DNA of 44,423 nt from Aminivibrio sp. (GTDB lineage: Bacteria; Synergistota; Synergistia; Synergistales; Aminobacteriaceae). The stretch lies in assembly GCF_016756745.1 (NCBI RefSeq), contig NZ_JAESIH010000027.1, forward strand, positions 1-44,423, in the 5' to 3' direction. Under the pieces are notes generated by a model. It ran no database searches. It saw nothing but the letters and a program-made list of their open reading frames with translations, and was not told where the DNA came from. Positions 23,561-32,775 of this stretch are shown piece after piece (within the stretch, counting starts at the first letter, position 1; the number at the start of each line of letters is the position of its first letter). The position numbers and the translations under genes are program-made.

Positions 23561-24731
23561 ATTCGAAGGTTCCCCGGACGGTGACTTCGCCCCCCTCCAT
23601 GAGGAGCCGCCCCTTCGCGGCCACGAACAGGGGCCTGAAGTTCTCGTCAAGGACCAGCACGTCCCCGTCGCACCCCGGGCGGACTCTTCCCTTCCGGGAC
23701 AGTTTCAGGTGGTCCGCCGGGTTCGATGTCACCAGGGAGATCACCGTCTCCCTGGGTATCTTCCCTTCCCGGAGCATCTCCGCCACCGATTCGAGGACCG
23801 ACTCCAGGGGACCGATCTTGAGCCCCGTCAGCTCCCCCTTCTCGTTGAAGGAGGGCATGGACCCGTTGCCGTCTGAGCTCAGGGTGATGTTCCCCGCTGG
23901 GACCCCCTGCTCCAGGAGGGCGGCCACCACCGCTGCCGTGGCGAGGCCGAACAGGGAATTTCTCCCCGGGGCGGCGGTGATGTCCAGGTACCCGCCTCGC
24001 GACCCGAAGGCTGCGGACTGTTCCACCAGGGCTTCGCACCTGGAAATGTGGGTGGGGGCGAACTGGGTTATGGGGATGTCCGTTCCCTCCATGGCCTCGA
24101 GAAGGGGCGTCAGCCCTGAGGCCTCGCTCCCCATATGGACGCAGAGACAGCCTGCCTTGCCGGAGAGGATGCCCCCCACCCGGACGTTGGAGGCGGCCCG
24201 CCGGATCTCCTGGACCGAGGGGTGGGAACTCCTGTGGTCAGACACCGCCAGCTTGAGGCCGATCACCTTGTCGATAAGGCAGAGGTCCCTCGCCACGGAG
24301 CCCGTGAGGGTCGGCGAGGGAAGGCCGTAGCTCCCCGTGAGAATCCACGTGGAGATGCCCTCCTCCTCGAGCCCCCTGGCCTTCATGAGAAGCTCCTCCA
24401 GGGCGCGGCAGGTGCCGTCGGTCCCCAGCATGCCCACGGCGGAAGTGACACCCGCCCGGACGAAGGAGGAAAGCTGGAGGGGCGGAGTCCTGTTCGCCGG
24501 GCCCCCTTCGCCCCCGGCACCGTTGAAGTGGACGTGCCTGTCGAGGATACCCGGCATGGTGAGGTTTCCCCCGGCGTCCACCGTCCGGAAATCGGCGGAG
24601 ATGCCTGAAAGAGCCACCGGGTCCGCCGTTCCGGCGGGATATACTGACAGAATACGGCCGGCGGCCAGAAGGATGTCGCACAGCCCCTTGTGTTCAGGGT
24701 CATATAGATCGGCGTTCCGAATCAAAAGCAT
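23556..24731 (-). CDS. iadA: Isoaspartyl dipeptidase
   Basis: A 391-residue amidohydrolase that splits beta-aspartyl dipeptides from damaged proteins. All the binuclear metal ligands expected from E. coli IadA are in place: His66 and His68 (HVH), Lys160 (the lysine that is carbamylated), His199, His228 and Asp287 (SSDGNG). Supporting motifs are GVTSAVGMLGTDGT and SDHRSSHPS. The reading frame ends inside mobile element copy 3: the stop TAA and the last bases of the Ser codon come from its terminus, so the original C-terminus may have been replaced or cut by a few residues. The nhaC gene lies upstream on the same strand, 134 bp away. Confidence 0.94.
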   Translation of the reverse strand: MLLIRNADLYDPEHKGLCDILLAAGRILSVYPAGTADPVALSGISADFRTVDAGGNLTMPGILDRHVHFNGAGGEGGPANRTPPLQLSSFVRAGVTSAVGMLGTDGTCRALEELLMKARGLEEEGISTWILTGSYGLPSPTLTGSVARDLCLIDKVIGLKLAVSDHRSSHPSVQEIRRAASNVRVGGILSGKAGCLCVHMGSEASGLTPLLEAMEGTDIPITQFAPTHISRCEALVEQSAAFGSRGGYLDITAAPGRNSLFGLATAAVVAALLEQGVPAGNITLSSDGNGSMPSFNEKGELTGLKIGPLESVLESVAEMLREGKIPRETVISLVTSNPADHLKLSRKGRVRPGCDGDVLVLDENFRPLFVAAKGRLLMEGGEVTVRGTFES

Positions 24732-24865
24732 GCAATGGGTTCTCCTTTCCTCCGTCCCGCCTTGGCGGGGGAAGACGGGCTTATTCTTCTCGGGTCAGTG
24801 TAGCGGAAGGCGCGGGGAAGGGCAATGGTCCCCGGGCAAACGGCGGACGCAGGGAGCCGGGCGGA

Positions 24866-26272
24866 TCAGGCGGCTTTCTTTTTGTCCGACGGCCAGATGG
24901 CGATGCCAAAAAAAGCGAACAGCCATGCCGTCGGCACGCCGGAGTAGCAGATCACGGCCCAGGGAAGATATTCCCAAGCGGAGACGCCGAGAACGGCTGA
25001 CATGTAGACCGCCGCGGCGGACCACGGAACGAGAGGCACCACCACGGTGCCGGAGTCCTCGAGGGTTCTCGAGAGTACCCTCCGGGAGATGTCCATCTCG
25101 TCGGCGAGGTCCTTGTACATGGTTCCCGGAAGTATTTCGCTCAGGTAGGAGTTGCCGGTGGCGACGGCCACAGTCACCCCCGTGAGGGAGGCGGAAAGGA
25201 CGAATTTTCCCCTGCTGCGGCCGATGAACTTCTTCTGGAGAAGGGTGCTGACCCGGCGGAAAGTCCCCGTGGCCTCGAGCTGCCCGGCGAAGACATAGGC
25301 GGCGCAGACCACCGCAGCGACCCCTGCCAGGAAAAGCAGCCCCCCTCTGCCGAGGAGCTCGTCCACAGCCTGGTTTCCTGTGACCGCCCGGGGTCCGGCG
25401 GCCATGGCGGCCAGAATCTCCCCGGGACCGTACCCCTGGAACAGGGCCAGGGGAAGGGCAAGGCCCACGGACGTCCACAGGGCCGCCAGGGTGGAAAACC
25501 GTTTCCATGCCATGAACAGAAGGACCAGGGGAGGAAGGAGCAGGACGGGACTGAGGAAAAAACGGCCCGACAGGGCCGAGGTCATTGCTGAGATTCCTGC
25601 CGTGTCCATGGCTCCCCCAGCGCCTGAGCCCGCGGCGGCGTAGACGGCCACGCTCAGGACAGCGCCTGGGAGGGTGGTCCGGAGGGTGGAACGAATATGG
25701 TCCATGACGTCCACTTCGGCCACGGCGGCGGCGAGGACCGTGGTGTCGGACACGGGGCTGAGCTTGTCGCCGAAGTAGGCCCCTCCCACGATGGCACCCG
25801 CTGCTGCTGCTTCCGGGATGCCGAGGCCGCCCGCAATGGCGGTGAGGGCTACCCCGAAGGTGCCCGCCGTGCCCCAGGACGTGCCCGTGAGCAAGGAAGC
25901 GAAGGAGCAAAGCAGAAAGGCCGCCGGCAGGAAGATGCGGGGCGTGAGGAGGTTCAGCCCGGTAAAGACCAGGTAGGGAATGGTGCCCGAAAGGGTCCAC
26001 GCAGCGATGAGGGGCCCCACGCTGAGGAGAATCCCCATCGCTCCCGAAGCCCGGGAAACCATGGGGAGCACGCCGTCGACGAAGAGAAGCCTCCACCCGA
26101 AGCCGTACTGCATGCGGAAGAGAGCCGTGGTGAATATACCGCAGAAGACCAACAGTACGGCAATGTGAATTCCGAACACCAGGGTCCCCCCGGCGAGGAT
26201 GGCCAGGATACCGCCGAGGACGGTGAGCGCCCCCGCAGCGGAAATATCCTCCTGCCGTTCTTCTTGCGCCAT
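24866..26272 (-). CDS. nhaC: NhaC family Na+/H+ antiporter
   Basis: A 468-residue membrane protein with about eleven to twelve hydrophobic helices. The NhaC hallmark GGAYFGDKLSPVSDTTVLAAA is near residue 185, followed by the conserved loop DVMDHIRSTLRTTLPG. A second conserved block, EDSGTVVVPLVPWSAAAVYM, is near residue 410. NhaC proteins exchange Na+ for H+, and some relatives exchange organic acids or amino acids (for example malate/lactate). It is transcribed toward iadA and probably shares a message with it. The start ATG is preceded by GGAGGGAGGG. Confidence 0.92.
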   Translation of the reverse strand: MAQEERQEDISAAGALTVLGGILAILAGGTLVFGIHIAVLLVFCGIFTTALFRMQYGFGWRLLFVDGVLPMVSRASGAMGILLSVGPLIAAWTLSGTIPYLVFTGLNLLTPRIFLPAAFLLCSFASLLTGTSWGTAGTFGVALTAIAGGLGIPEAAAAGAIVGGAYFGDKLSPVSDTTVLAAAVAEVDVMDHIRSTLRTTLPGAVLSVAVYAAAGSGAGGAMDTAGISAMTSALSGRFFLSPVLLLPPLVLLFMAWKRFSTLAALWTSVGLALPLALFQGYGPGEILAAMAAGPRAVTGNQAVDELLGRGGLLFLAGVAAVVCAAYVFAGQLEATGTFRRVSTLLQKKFIGRSRGKFVLSASLTGVTVAVATGNSYLSEILPGTMYKDLADEMDISRRVLSRTLEDSGTVVVPLVPWSAAAVYMSAVLGVSAWEYLPWAVICYSGVPTAWLFAFFGIAIWPSDKKKAA

Positions 26273-26386
26273 GGCCGTCCCTCCCTCCCGATTATATTAC
26301 GGAAGAACACTATACCAGAGAAGAACGGTGCCTGTGAGAGAAAAAAATGGTAGGATGTCACGGAGAAGAGCGAAGGAGGGTTCCCC

Positions 26387-27100
26387 GTGGCAGATTTTCC
26401 GGACAGTCTTCCGGCCTATGGGGTAGAATTCGGCAGGCGAAAGACCCTGCAGATTTCGGTCCACCCCGACGGCCGTGTGACGGTGAAGGCTCCCCTGTTC
26501 CTCGACCGGGCCGCCGTGGACAGGGCAGTCGAGGAACAGCGGGAGTGGATACGAAAAAAACTGGAGCATTTCCGCTCTATCCCAGCTCCCGCTCCCCGAC
26601 CTCCCCTGGGGCAGGGAAGCCCGGTCCCTTTCCTGGGACAGCTCTATCCCCTCGATATCAGGGAAGGGAAAAGGCAGGGCGCGGTCATCGAGGGCGGTGC
26701 CCTGCGGGTCACCCTGCGGAAGGGGGCGGAACCGGAGGCCCCCCTTCAGGAGCTTCTGAACCGGTGGTACTCCGCACGGGCCGCCGAGGAGTTTCCTCTC
26801 GCCATGAAGAGGTGTCTTCCCAGGTGCTCTTCTTTTTTGAAGGAGGAACCTCCCCTCCGGATCCGGATCATGCGATCCCGGTGGGGAAGCTGCACAGGAA
26901 AGGGCGTCGTCACTCTCAACACCCTGCTGGTGAAGGCTTCCCCCGCCTGCATCGACTACGTGCTGCTCCACGAACTCTGTCATACTGTCCATCCGAACCA
27001 CGGCAGGGGATTTTACTCCCTGCTTGAAAGCATCCTCCCCGGGTGGAAGGACCGCAGAAAGGAACTCCGGGAGCGGGCGAAGGACCTTCTTTTCTTCTGA
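26387..27100 (+). CDS. YgjP/DUF45-type M48-like metallopeptidase domain protein
   Basis: A 237-residue protein of the YgjP family (DUF45, WLM/SprT-like). The zinc site is seen as HELCHTVHPNHG near residue 203: HELCH is the HExxH motif and the later His is the third ligand. Before it lies the typical block MRSRWGSCTGKGVVTLN. The N-terminal half is the family beta-rich domain (QISVHPDGRVTVKAP). The start is GTG at 26387 with GAAGGAGG 8 nt upstream. These proteins are often near restriction or repair genes, but here it stands alone. Its substrate is unknown. Confidence 0.9.
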   Translation: MADFPDSLPAYGVEFGRRKTLQISVHPDGRVTVKAPLFLDRAAVDRAVEEQREWIRKKLEHFRSIPAPAPRPPLGQGSPVPFLGQLYPLDIREGKRQGAVIEGGALRVTLRKGAEPEAPLQELLNRWYSARAAEEFPLAMKRCLPRCSSFLKEEPPLRIRIMRSRWGSCTGKGVVTLNTLLVKASPACIDYVLLHELCHTVHPNHGRGFYSLLESILPGWKDRRKELRERAKDLLFF

Positions 27101-27281
27101 AAGATTCATCTTTTCCGCTCAAAACATCTGCGGCCCGATTGGAAAAGAAAACCCTTCTTAGCACAATTGTTCAGCGCCTCCGGATTAATAACCGCTGACC
27201 AGTTGAGTTCCGGGAACCTTTTTACCAGAGCAGGCAGGTTGCTGCTGAACCCCTGATGCTTTTTTTATTTTATTCTTTCTC

Positions 27282-27311
27282 TTGAAATACTGTTTCATCA
27301 AATGATAGAAT
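27282..27311 (+). promoter_or_regulatory. Possible sigma-70 promoter of the receptor pair
   Basis: TTGAAA at 27282-27287 and TAGAAT at 27306-27311 with an 18-nt spacer, about 80 bp before the binding-protein gene. The rest of the 293-bp gap 27101-27393 is AT-rich and holds no gene that I can support. Confidence 0.4.
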
Positions 27312-27393
27312 ACCGTGGTCAGTGTCGGTTCCTCACCATTTATCCTGAACCTTTTTCAAGGAGAGGAACACCATTCACCAAGGAGGCGGGGTA

Positions 27394-28524
27394 GTGATGA
27401 AGCGCTGGGTAGTTTTCTCCGCAGCCTTTTTGTGTATAAGTTCACTTATCCTCTGGCGCAGAGCGCCGGTATCTGTTCCCGTCGCCCTTCTCTTCGACGG
27501 GCAGGATACTGCCGGTGCGGTGGTTTCCCGGCAGGCCCTCCAGTCCGTGGTGCTGGCCATGGAGTATTTCAACTCCCGCTCATCCTCCAGGAAATTTCAC
27601 CTGGTCTTCCTTCGGGAGACCGACCCTTCCTCCGCCCTTCGGACGGCAGCCGAAATGAAGGTCTCGGCCGTGGTGGGAGGTATTTCTGTTCCCTCCCCGT
27701 CCATTCTCTCCCAGGCTTCGAACCGCTTCGGGACCGCCGTCATTTCCCTCGCCCCGGGCTCCTTTCTCGCCAAGGCGGACGATCTTGTCTTCCGGCCCAG
27801 GCCCGGGACCGGCGGGCGGATCCTCGGCGCGGAAGCGAAACAACGGGGTATGACGAGCTATTCCGTCATCGTAAGCGGCTTCGAGAGCGGCTATACCCAG
27901 GAGTTCATCCGCGACTTCGAAGCGGGGGCCGGGGGCCCTCCCAGAAGAACCATGGTATTCAGCGGCGATCTGAACAAGCAGATCGAAGATTTCGGACGGA
28001 TAGCCTCCGGCATGGACGCGATGCTCCTCGTCCTGCCCGACTGGCCGGCTTCCATCGCCCTCAGGGAACTCCGGCTCCGGACGCCCGGCCTGGCGGTCTA
28101 CGCTTCCAACAGAGCCGTATCTCACCGTACCCCCCTTCTCGCGGGTGATATAGGAGAAGGGCTGATCACCTCCGCCGTCCTTCCCCGGGAATGGTTCCTC
28201 GAGGGAAGAGGTTTCCCCGGTTTCGTGGCTGATACCTACGGGGAACACATCCCGGCCATTACCCTCTCCATAGGGTACGATGCCGTGGCCATGCTCGATG
28301 CCGCCCTGGACAGGGCGGGAACGACGGATCCCGGGGCCGTGGCCCGTGCCCTGGCCGAACTAGAGCGGGTCGAATCTTCCGCCGGACCGGCAGCTCTTGG
28401 CGCAGGAGGCGACCTGTCTCTGCCTCAGGGAATCTTCTCCCTGACGAAAAAGGGATGGATTCCCGTCTCCAGGTCGTCCTCCCCCCCGCCCTCCTCCGTC
28501 ACACCCGGGAAGGCCTCCCGATGA
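27394..28524 (+). CDS. Periplasmic binding protein, type I fold (LivJ/AmiC-like)
   Basis: A 376-residue exported or membrane-anchored protein. The hydrophobic stretch at residues 4-20 (VVFSAAFLCISSLILW) is a signal or anchor without a clear lipobox. The rest reads as a two-lobed receptor of the leucine-binding type: PVALLFDGQDTAG, VVLAMEYFNSR, VGGISVPSPSILSQAS, and a C-terminal lobe with GYDAVAMLDAALDRAG. No ABC transporter genes are near. Its stop overlaps the ATG of the HD-GYP gene (ATGA), so it is probably the ligand sensor for that membrane protein and not a transport component. GTG at 27394 or ATG at 27397 may be the start; AAGGAGG serves both. The ligand is unknown. Confidence 0.8.
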   Translation: MMKRWVVFSAAFLCISSLILWRRAPVSVPVALLFDGQDTAGAVVSRQALQSVVLAMEYFNSRSSSRKFHLVFLRETDPSSALRTAAEMKVSAVVGGISVPSPSILSQASNRFGTAVISLAPGSFLAKADDLVFRPRPGTGGRILGAEAKQRGMTSYSVIVSGFESGYTQEFIRDFEAGAGGPPRRTMVFSGDLNKQIEDFGRIASGMDAMLLVLPDWPASIALRELRLRTPGLAVYASNRAVSHRTPLLAGDIGEGLITSAVLPREWFLEGRGFPGFVADTYGEHIPAITLSIGYDAVAMLDAALDRAGTTDPGAVARALAELERVESSAGPAALGAGGDLSLPQGIFSLTKKGWIPVSRSSSPPPSSVTPGKASR

Positions 28525-30722
28525 AACGGAAGATCTTCTCCCTCGGCGGTTTTTTTACTGCCATTCTTCTGTTCTTTCTTGTCATCATCCTCCTCGAGGG
28601 AGGGCTCACCGCCTATTTCCGGATCAGTTCCCAGCTGAAGGAATTCTCAGAGCGGGGAGAGACTTTCACCCGGGTAGGCTCCCACTTTCTGAAGCAGCAG
28701 GTCCGCCGGGGAGAGGACTCCGTTCGTGAACTCGTCCGGGGGTGGTCGTCGTCCCCGGACAGGGAAAACGGTGTGCTCCTGGCCGCCGTTATGGACGGCA
28801 ACAGAATTGTTTCCGCCCTAAAGGGATGGCTTCCCGAAGGAATGATTCTCCCTCCTGAAATCATCGCTCCCGGCTGGAAGATGAACGATCTCCTCGACCA
28901 GTTTGGGAAGAATCTTCTCACCGGCACCATGACTGTGGACGGAAAAACAGTGTTCGCCGCCCTGGATCTCGATCTCAACGAGCTGAACGTGGCAGGGACG
29001 CCGGATATTCTGCCTGTCCTCTCTACTTCCACCGGATCCGTGGTCTGGACGGGTTCCGGGGAAGAACCGTCCGGCCTGGCCTGCCACATACGCGCCAGGG
29101 GCCTCGTGGCAAGGAAAGAAAGCGCTGATGGCGCATGGTCCATCCTCTCGTCCCACTACGGCGAGCGGGTGGTCCTCCGGCAGGACCCCTTTCTGTACGG
29201 GCTCCGGCTGAGTCTCGTCTATCCTCTGTCGAGCCTGGTCCGCAGCGCCATGTACGGAGCCGCCGTTTCCGGCTCCGCCACCGTGGCCGCCCTGCTGGCC
29301 ATTTTTCTCATCTGGTTCGTCTGGAGGCGGGGAATCTACAGCGCCATAAAGGACATCACATCCCTCGCCGAGGACATGAGCGCCAGGCTGGAGGATCTCG
29401 AGGGAGGAGACCCTATCAGGGCCGCCGAGGCCATGTACTCTCTCGCCAGGCGCTTCGCTAACCTGAAGGAAACCTTCGTCCTGGAGACGAACGCCTTCAC
29501 AGCCAATCTGCGGAACCTTTTCCAGGTCATCTCCCAGCAGCATGAGGAGCTCACCGCCTTCAACGAGGAGACGGAGGCCTTGAACCAGGAGCTTGAAAGC
29601 GCGAACAACCGGCTCGTCATGAGGGAGGCCCTGTGGGAAAGAACCCTGGAGTTCTCCCACACCTTCGCCCGGAGCGAAGATTCGCACCAGGCCATCTCCT
29701 CCACCCTCAACACCATACGGAGGGACGTGGGGGCCTTCGGCGTCCTGATTTCTGCGGTGGAAGGGGACCACTATCGGCTTACGGCGTCGAGCGGGTATAA
29801 CGGCGGACTCGCGCCCTTCACCATCCCGAAGAACGGCATCGCCGCCACGGAAAGTGTCCTCACCGGCGCGCCCCTGTGGGTGGAGGACACTTCCCGGTAT
29901 TCTTCCGCCCGTCCCGTGCACCCCTCGGTGAAGAGCGAGCTCCTCATCCCGCTCTTCCAGAGCGGCGAGGAGGAGGGCGTGCTCGAGATCGCCTTCGACC
30001 GGGTCTCGAAGAAGGACCCCTTCCTCATCGAAACCCTCGTCCCGGTGGCCTCCTACCTCGGGGGACTCGTCCACGGCGAGAAGATGCGCCGGGAGGTGGA
30101 GGCGTCCTACTCCTACCTCGCAGAAAAGCTCCAGTTTGTCACCGGCATCTACCATGACGAAACAGAGAGCCACATCGCCCGCATCGGTGAATACTGCCGC
30201 GTTCTCGCCGGAGAACTGGGCAAAAGCCATGCGGAACAGGAAAAAATGGCCCTCTTCGCGAGGCTGCACGACATCGGGAAACTCAAGGTCCCAAGGGAGA
30301 TCCTGTCCAAGCCGGACGTCCTCACCGCCGAGGAGTTCAAGGTCATCACCGGCCATCCGGCCTGGGGTGCGGACATTCTCGGTGACGCGGCATGGCTTGC
30401 CATGGCCAGAAGGATCTGTCTCACCCACCACGAGAAATGGGACGGAAGCGGATACCCCAGGGGGCTGAAGGGCAGGCAGATTCCATGGGAGGGACAGGTC
30501 ACCGCCTTGGCCGACGTATATGACGCCCTCCGGTCGTCCAGGGCCTACAAACCCCCCTTCTCCCACGAACAGGCGGCGGAGATCATCACCAGGGGCGACG
30601 GCAGAGTGGAACCAGCCCATTTCTCTCCTGAAGTCCTTCTGGCCTTTGTCCGTCGCTCGGAAACCTTCAGGGAGATTTTCGAAACCATGAAGGACAGGGA
30701 GTTTTTTTCCGACCGTTCCTGA
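28521..30722 (+). CDS. Membrane HD-GYP phosphodiesterase with GAF domain
   Basis: A 733-residue receptor. One helix at about residues 9-32 and another near 245-270 frame a periplasmic sensor domain of about 210 residues. A HAMP-like segment and coiled coil (AFNEETEALNQELESANNRL) follow, then a GAF domain near 390-530, then an HD-GYP domain with His583-Asp584 (HDIGK), His636-His637 and GSGYP at 642-646. HD-GYP proteins break down cyclic di-GMP. The frame could start at 28455, but the ATG at 28521 overlaps the previous stop. With the binding protein it forms a receptor pair, comparable in layout to LuxP/LuxQ. All catalytic residues seem intact. Confidence 0.88.
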   Translation: MKRKIFSLGGFFTAILLFFLVIILLEGGLTAYFRISSQLKEFSERGETFTRVGSHFLKQQVRRGEDSVRELVRGWSSSPDRENGVLLAAVMDGNRIVSALKGWLPEGMILPPEIIAPGWKMNDLLDQFGKNLLTGTMTVDGKTVFAALDLDLNELNVAGTPDILPVLSTSTGSVVWTGSGEEPSGLACHIRARGLVARKESADGAWSILSSHYGERVVLRQDPFLYGLRLSLVYPLSSLVRSAMYGAAVSGSATVAALLAIFLIWFVWRRGIYSAIKDITSLAEDMSARLEDLEGGDPIRAAEAMYSLARRFANLKETFVLETNAFTANLRNLFQVISQQHEELTAFNEETEALNQELESANNRLVMREALWERTLEFSHTFARSEDSHQAISSTLNTIRRDVGAFGVLISAVEGDHYRLTASSGYNGGLAPFTIPKNGIAATESVLTGAPLWVEDTSRYSSARPVHPSVKSELLIPLFQSGEEEGVLEIAFDRVSKKDPFLIETLVPVASYLGGLVHGEKMRREVEASYSYLAEKLQFVTGIYHDETESHIARIGEYCRVLAGELGKSHAEQEKMALFARLHDIGKLKVPREILSKPDVLTAEEFKVITGHPAWGADILGDAAWLAMARRICLTHHEKWDGSGYPRGLKGRQIPWEGQVTALADVYDALRSSRAYKPPFSHEQAAEIITRGDGRVEPAHFSPEVLLAFVRRSETFREIFETMKDREFFSDRS

Positions 30723-30844
30723 AGTTTTTGTGGATAACCTGTTCACACTGTCCACATTTACGGCCCGGACTTTTTCAAAACGAGCCCTATCCTGTATCAT
30801 GGAACGACAGGATTCCGGAAAGACCCCTGGAAGGAGGTTCGTCC

Positions 30845-31780
30845 ATGAAGGGAAAAACGCTCTTTGCCCTTGCGCTCGTCTGTATTCTTCTCCTGCCCGC
30901 GCCTTCCGCCGGCTCGCCGGTGACAACCGGCCCCGTTCCCCTGGTGTTTTCCAGGGGGGACAACCTGTTCCTCACCGACACGGAAGGAAACAACCCCGTT
31001 CTTATCAGAAAAGGGTACGACCCGGAGATTTCTCCTGACGGAACGGAAGTGGCCTTCACCGTCCAGACGGGAAAAGACGGGAGCGGCAGGCAGATCGGCT
31101 TGTACACCATTTCCACCGCAAAATCCAGAAACTACAGGTCAGTCATCCCCGGGGAGAACAGCTACGGTCCGAGGTGGTCCCCCGACGGAACCATGATCGT
31201 CTTCAACCACTGGGACCCGGAGCAGTCCGACTGGGTACTGGGCCTCCTCACCCTCGCCGACGGCTCGTTCCGGGTGCTCGCTCCCGAGCTGAAAGGGGTC
31301 TATTCCCCCTTCTGGTCCGCCGACGGCTCTTCGGTCTACTGCCATGACCTTGAGAATTTCTTCCGCGTCTCCGTGGAGACGGGACGAACGGCAGCCCTCC
31401 GCAGGTTTTCAGAGATTCTCGGCGAGGCAATGCCGACCAGCGCCATCCGCTTCTCCGTCTCCCCCGACGGATGGCGCTGGCTCTTCGACGGCGAAGTGAA
31501 GGACACGTCCGACTGGCTGAAAAGCGGCGACGGCCTTATCTCGGCCCTTTTCCTCCATACACCCTCAGACGGGACAACCCGCCGGATCACCGACGACCGC
31601 ATATGTGCCATCGGCCCGGCATGGCTGCCGGGAGGGGAGGACTTCCTGTTCTACGGGTACACGGAAAAGGAGATGAGCGGAGAAGGCTCTGGTTTCGCCG
31701 TCTTCCGGGGTTCCCTGACGGAAGGAAAGATTACCCTGCTGGTGCCCGATGGGGGAACCCCCTCGGCCCGGCTCCGGTAA
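30845..31780 (+). CDS. TolB-like beta-propeller protein, exported
   Basis: A 311-residue protein with a signal peptide (MKGKTLFALALVCILLLPAPSAG). The body has repeated propeller blades of the WD40-like/TolB type, visible as the recurring D-P-E-I-S-P-D-G and P-R-W-S-P-D-G patterns near residues 60, 112, 157 and 215. It likely sits in the periplasm and binds other proteins or the cell wall. It is shorter than true TolB (about 430 residues) and lacks the N-terminal alpha/beta domain, so it is not called tolB. AAGGAGG precedes the ATG. The frame extending to 30728 is discarded because it would mask the signal peptide. Confidence 0.8.
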   Translation: MKGKTLFALALVCILLLPAPSAGSPVTTGPVPLVFSRGDNLFLTDTEGNNPVLIRKGYDPEISPDGTEVAFTVQTGKDGSGRQIGLYTISTAKSRNYRSVIPGENSYGPRWSPDGTMIVFNHWDPEQSDWVLGLLTLADGSFRVLAPELKGVYSPFWSADGSSVYCHDLENFFRVSVETGRTAALRRFSEILGEAMPTSAIRFSVSPDGWRWLFDGEVKDTSDWLKSGDGLISALFLHTPSDGTTRRITDDRICAIGPAWLPGGEDFLFYGYTEKEMSGEGSGFAVFRGSLTEGKITLLVPDGGTPSARLR

Positions 31781-32006
31781 AGGAAAGAATCAGCCGGGGG
31801 AGCGCCGGGTTCAGCCCTCCGGACCGAAAAGGCAAGGAAGGCGGCAAAGACGCCCCATGCGGGATAGGGAACCAGCAGCAGTGAGGCATGCCGGGCGTAT
31901 CCTGCGAAAATGTTCCATGGCGACCGCGGCGAAACAGAGGCCAACCCAGCCCGCGAGGCCGGCGGCATCCTTCAGCCGGGTCAGCTTCCTTGCGAACAGA
32001 CCGGGA

Positions 32007-32537
32007 TCACGCCCCGGAACAGGGTATGCATACGGTGCGGCCGTCTGAAAGCTCCAGGAGCCTTGTCTCCATTGCTCTCTCGCCGCAGAGGGCGCATACT
32101 CCGGACTTTCTGATCACCGCTTTTTCGGGCATGGGTTCTTTCGGTTCCCCCACGGTGAACAGTGCCTCGTCGGGTTTCTCCAGAAGGCGCCTGGCCGACT
32201 CTTCCCTTGTGAGCTCCCGTTCAGGGGCGTTGAGGACGAGCCGGACCCCCCTGCCGTCGGAGCGTCTGAAAACGGTGAAGGCCTGCTTGCCGTAATCCCG
32301 GAAATGAAGGTTTCCCTTGCCGAAGGTACACCCGAGGATGAACTGCACCGCATCAACGCCGCAGGCATCGTTCTCCGCAATGGCCACCATCTCCTCGTCC
32401 CGGTCGCGGGACATACCGAGAAGCTTCAGGGCAAGTTTCGACGCCCTCCACCCGATAAGCACGCCGGGACAGAAATGGCCGTGAAAGTCCACCAGGGGTT
32501 TCAGTTCTTCTGGAAAGGAAAAATCATTCATATCCAT
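32007..32537 (-). CDS. FmdE domain protein with C-terminal zinc ribbon
   Basis: A 176-residue protein of the FmdE family, named after subunit E of formylmethanofuran dehydrogenase. The N-terminal block DFHGHFCPGVLIGWRAS has the typical His and Cys, and ENDACGVDAVQFILGCTFGKGNL is the second family block. Residues 147-175 hold a zinc-ribbon pair (CALCGERA...CIPC). No other formylmethanofuran or molybdopterin genes are nearby, so a real role in that complex is doubtful. Stand-alone FmdE proteins are common in anaerobes and have no settled function. AAGGAG lies before the ATG. Confidence 0.9.
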   Translation of the reverse strand: MDMNDFSFPEELKPLVDFHGHFCPGVLIGWRASKLALKLLGMSRDRDEEMVAIAENDACGVDAVQFILGCTFGKGNLHFRDYGKQAFTVFRRSDGRGVRLVLNAPERELTREESARRLLEKPDEALFTVGEPKEPMPEKAVIRKSGVCALCGERAMETRLLELSDGRTVCIPCSGA

Positions 32538-32775
32538 TCTTGGTCTCCTTGAACTCTTTCGGGCAAAATGCCACGATTTTTTAATTCCGTGGCATCATTG
32601 TATCATTTTTTCTCCGCGGCCACCCGTGATTTCTTGTTTTCACACTTTTCCCCCCCTTTTTTCTCCGGGGGAAAAAAATATAAAAATCAGTAATTTTACT
32701 GAGAAGAAGCCTTCGCCTGTCCGATACCATAACGTAATCATCGGTAATGTATCCTTATCGAGAGGGGGTGGTTTT

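Noticed and set aside
24732-24865. CCCGCC/GGCGGG hairpin between nhaC and iadA as a terminator
   Set aside because: The stem is short (about 6 bp, with a 2-nt loop) and there is no T-run on the transcribed strand, so iadA may well be read through from nhaC.
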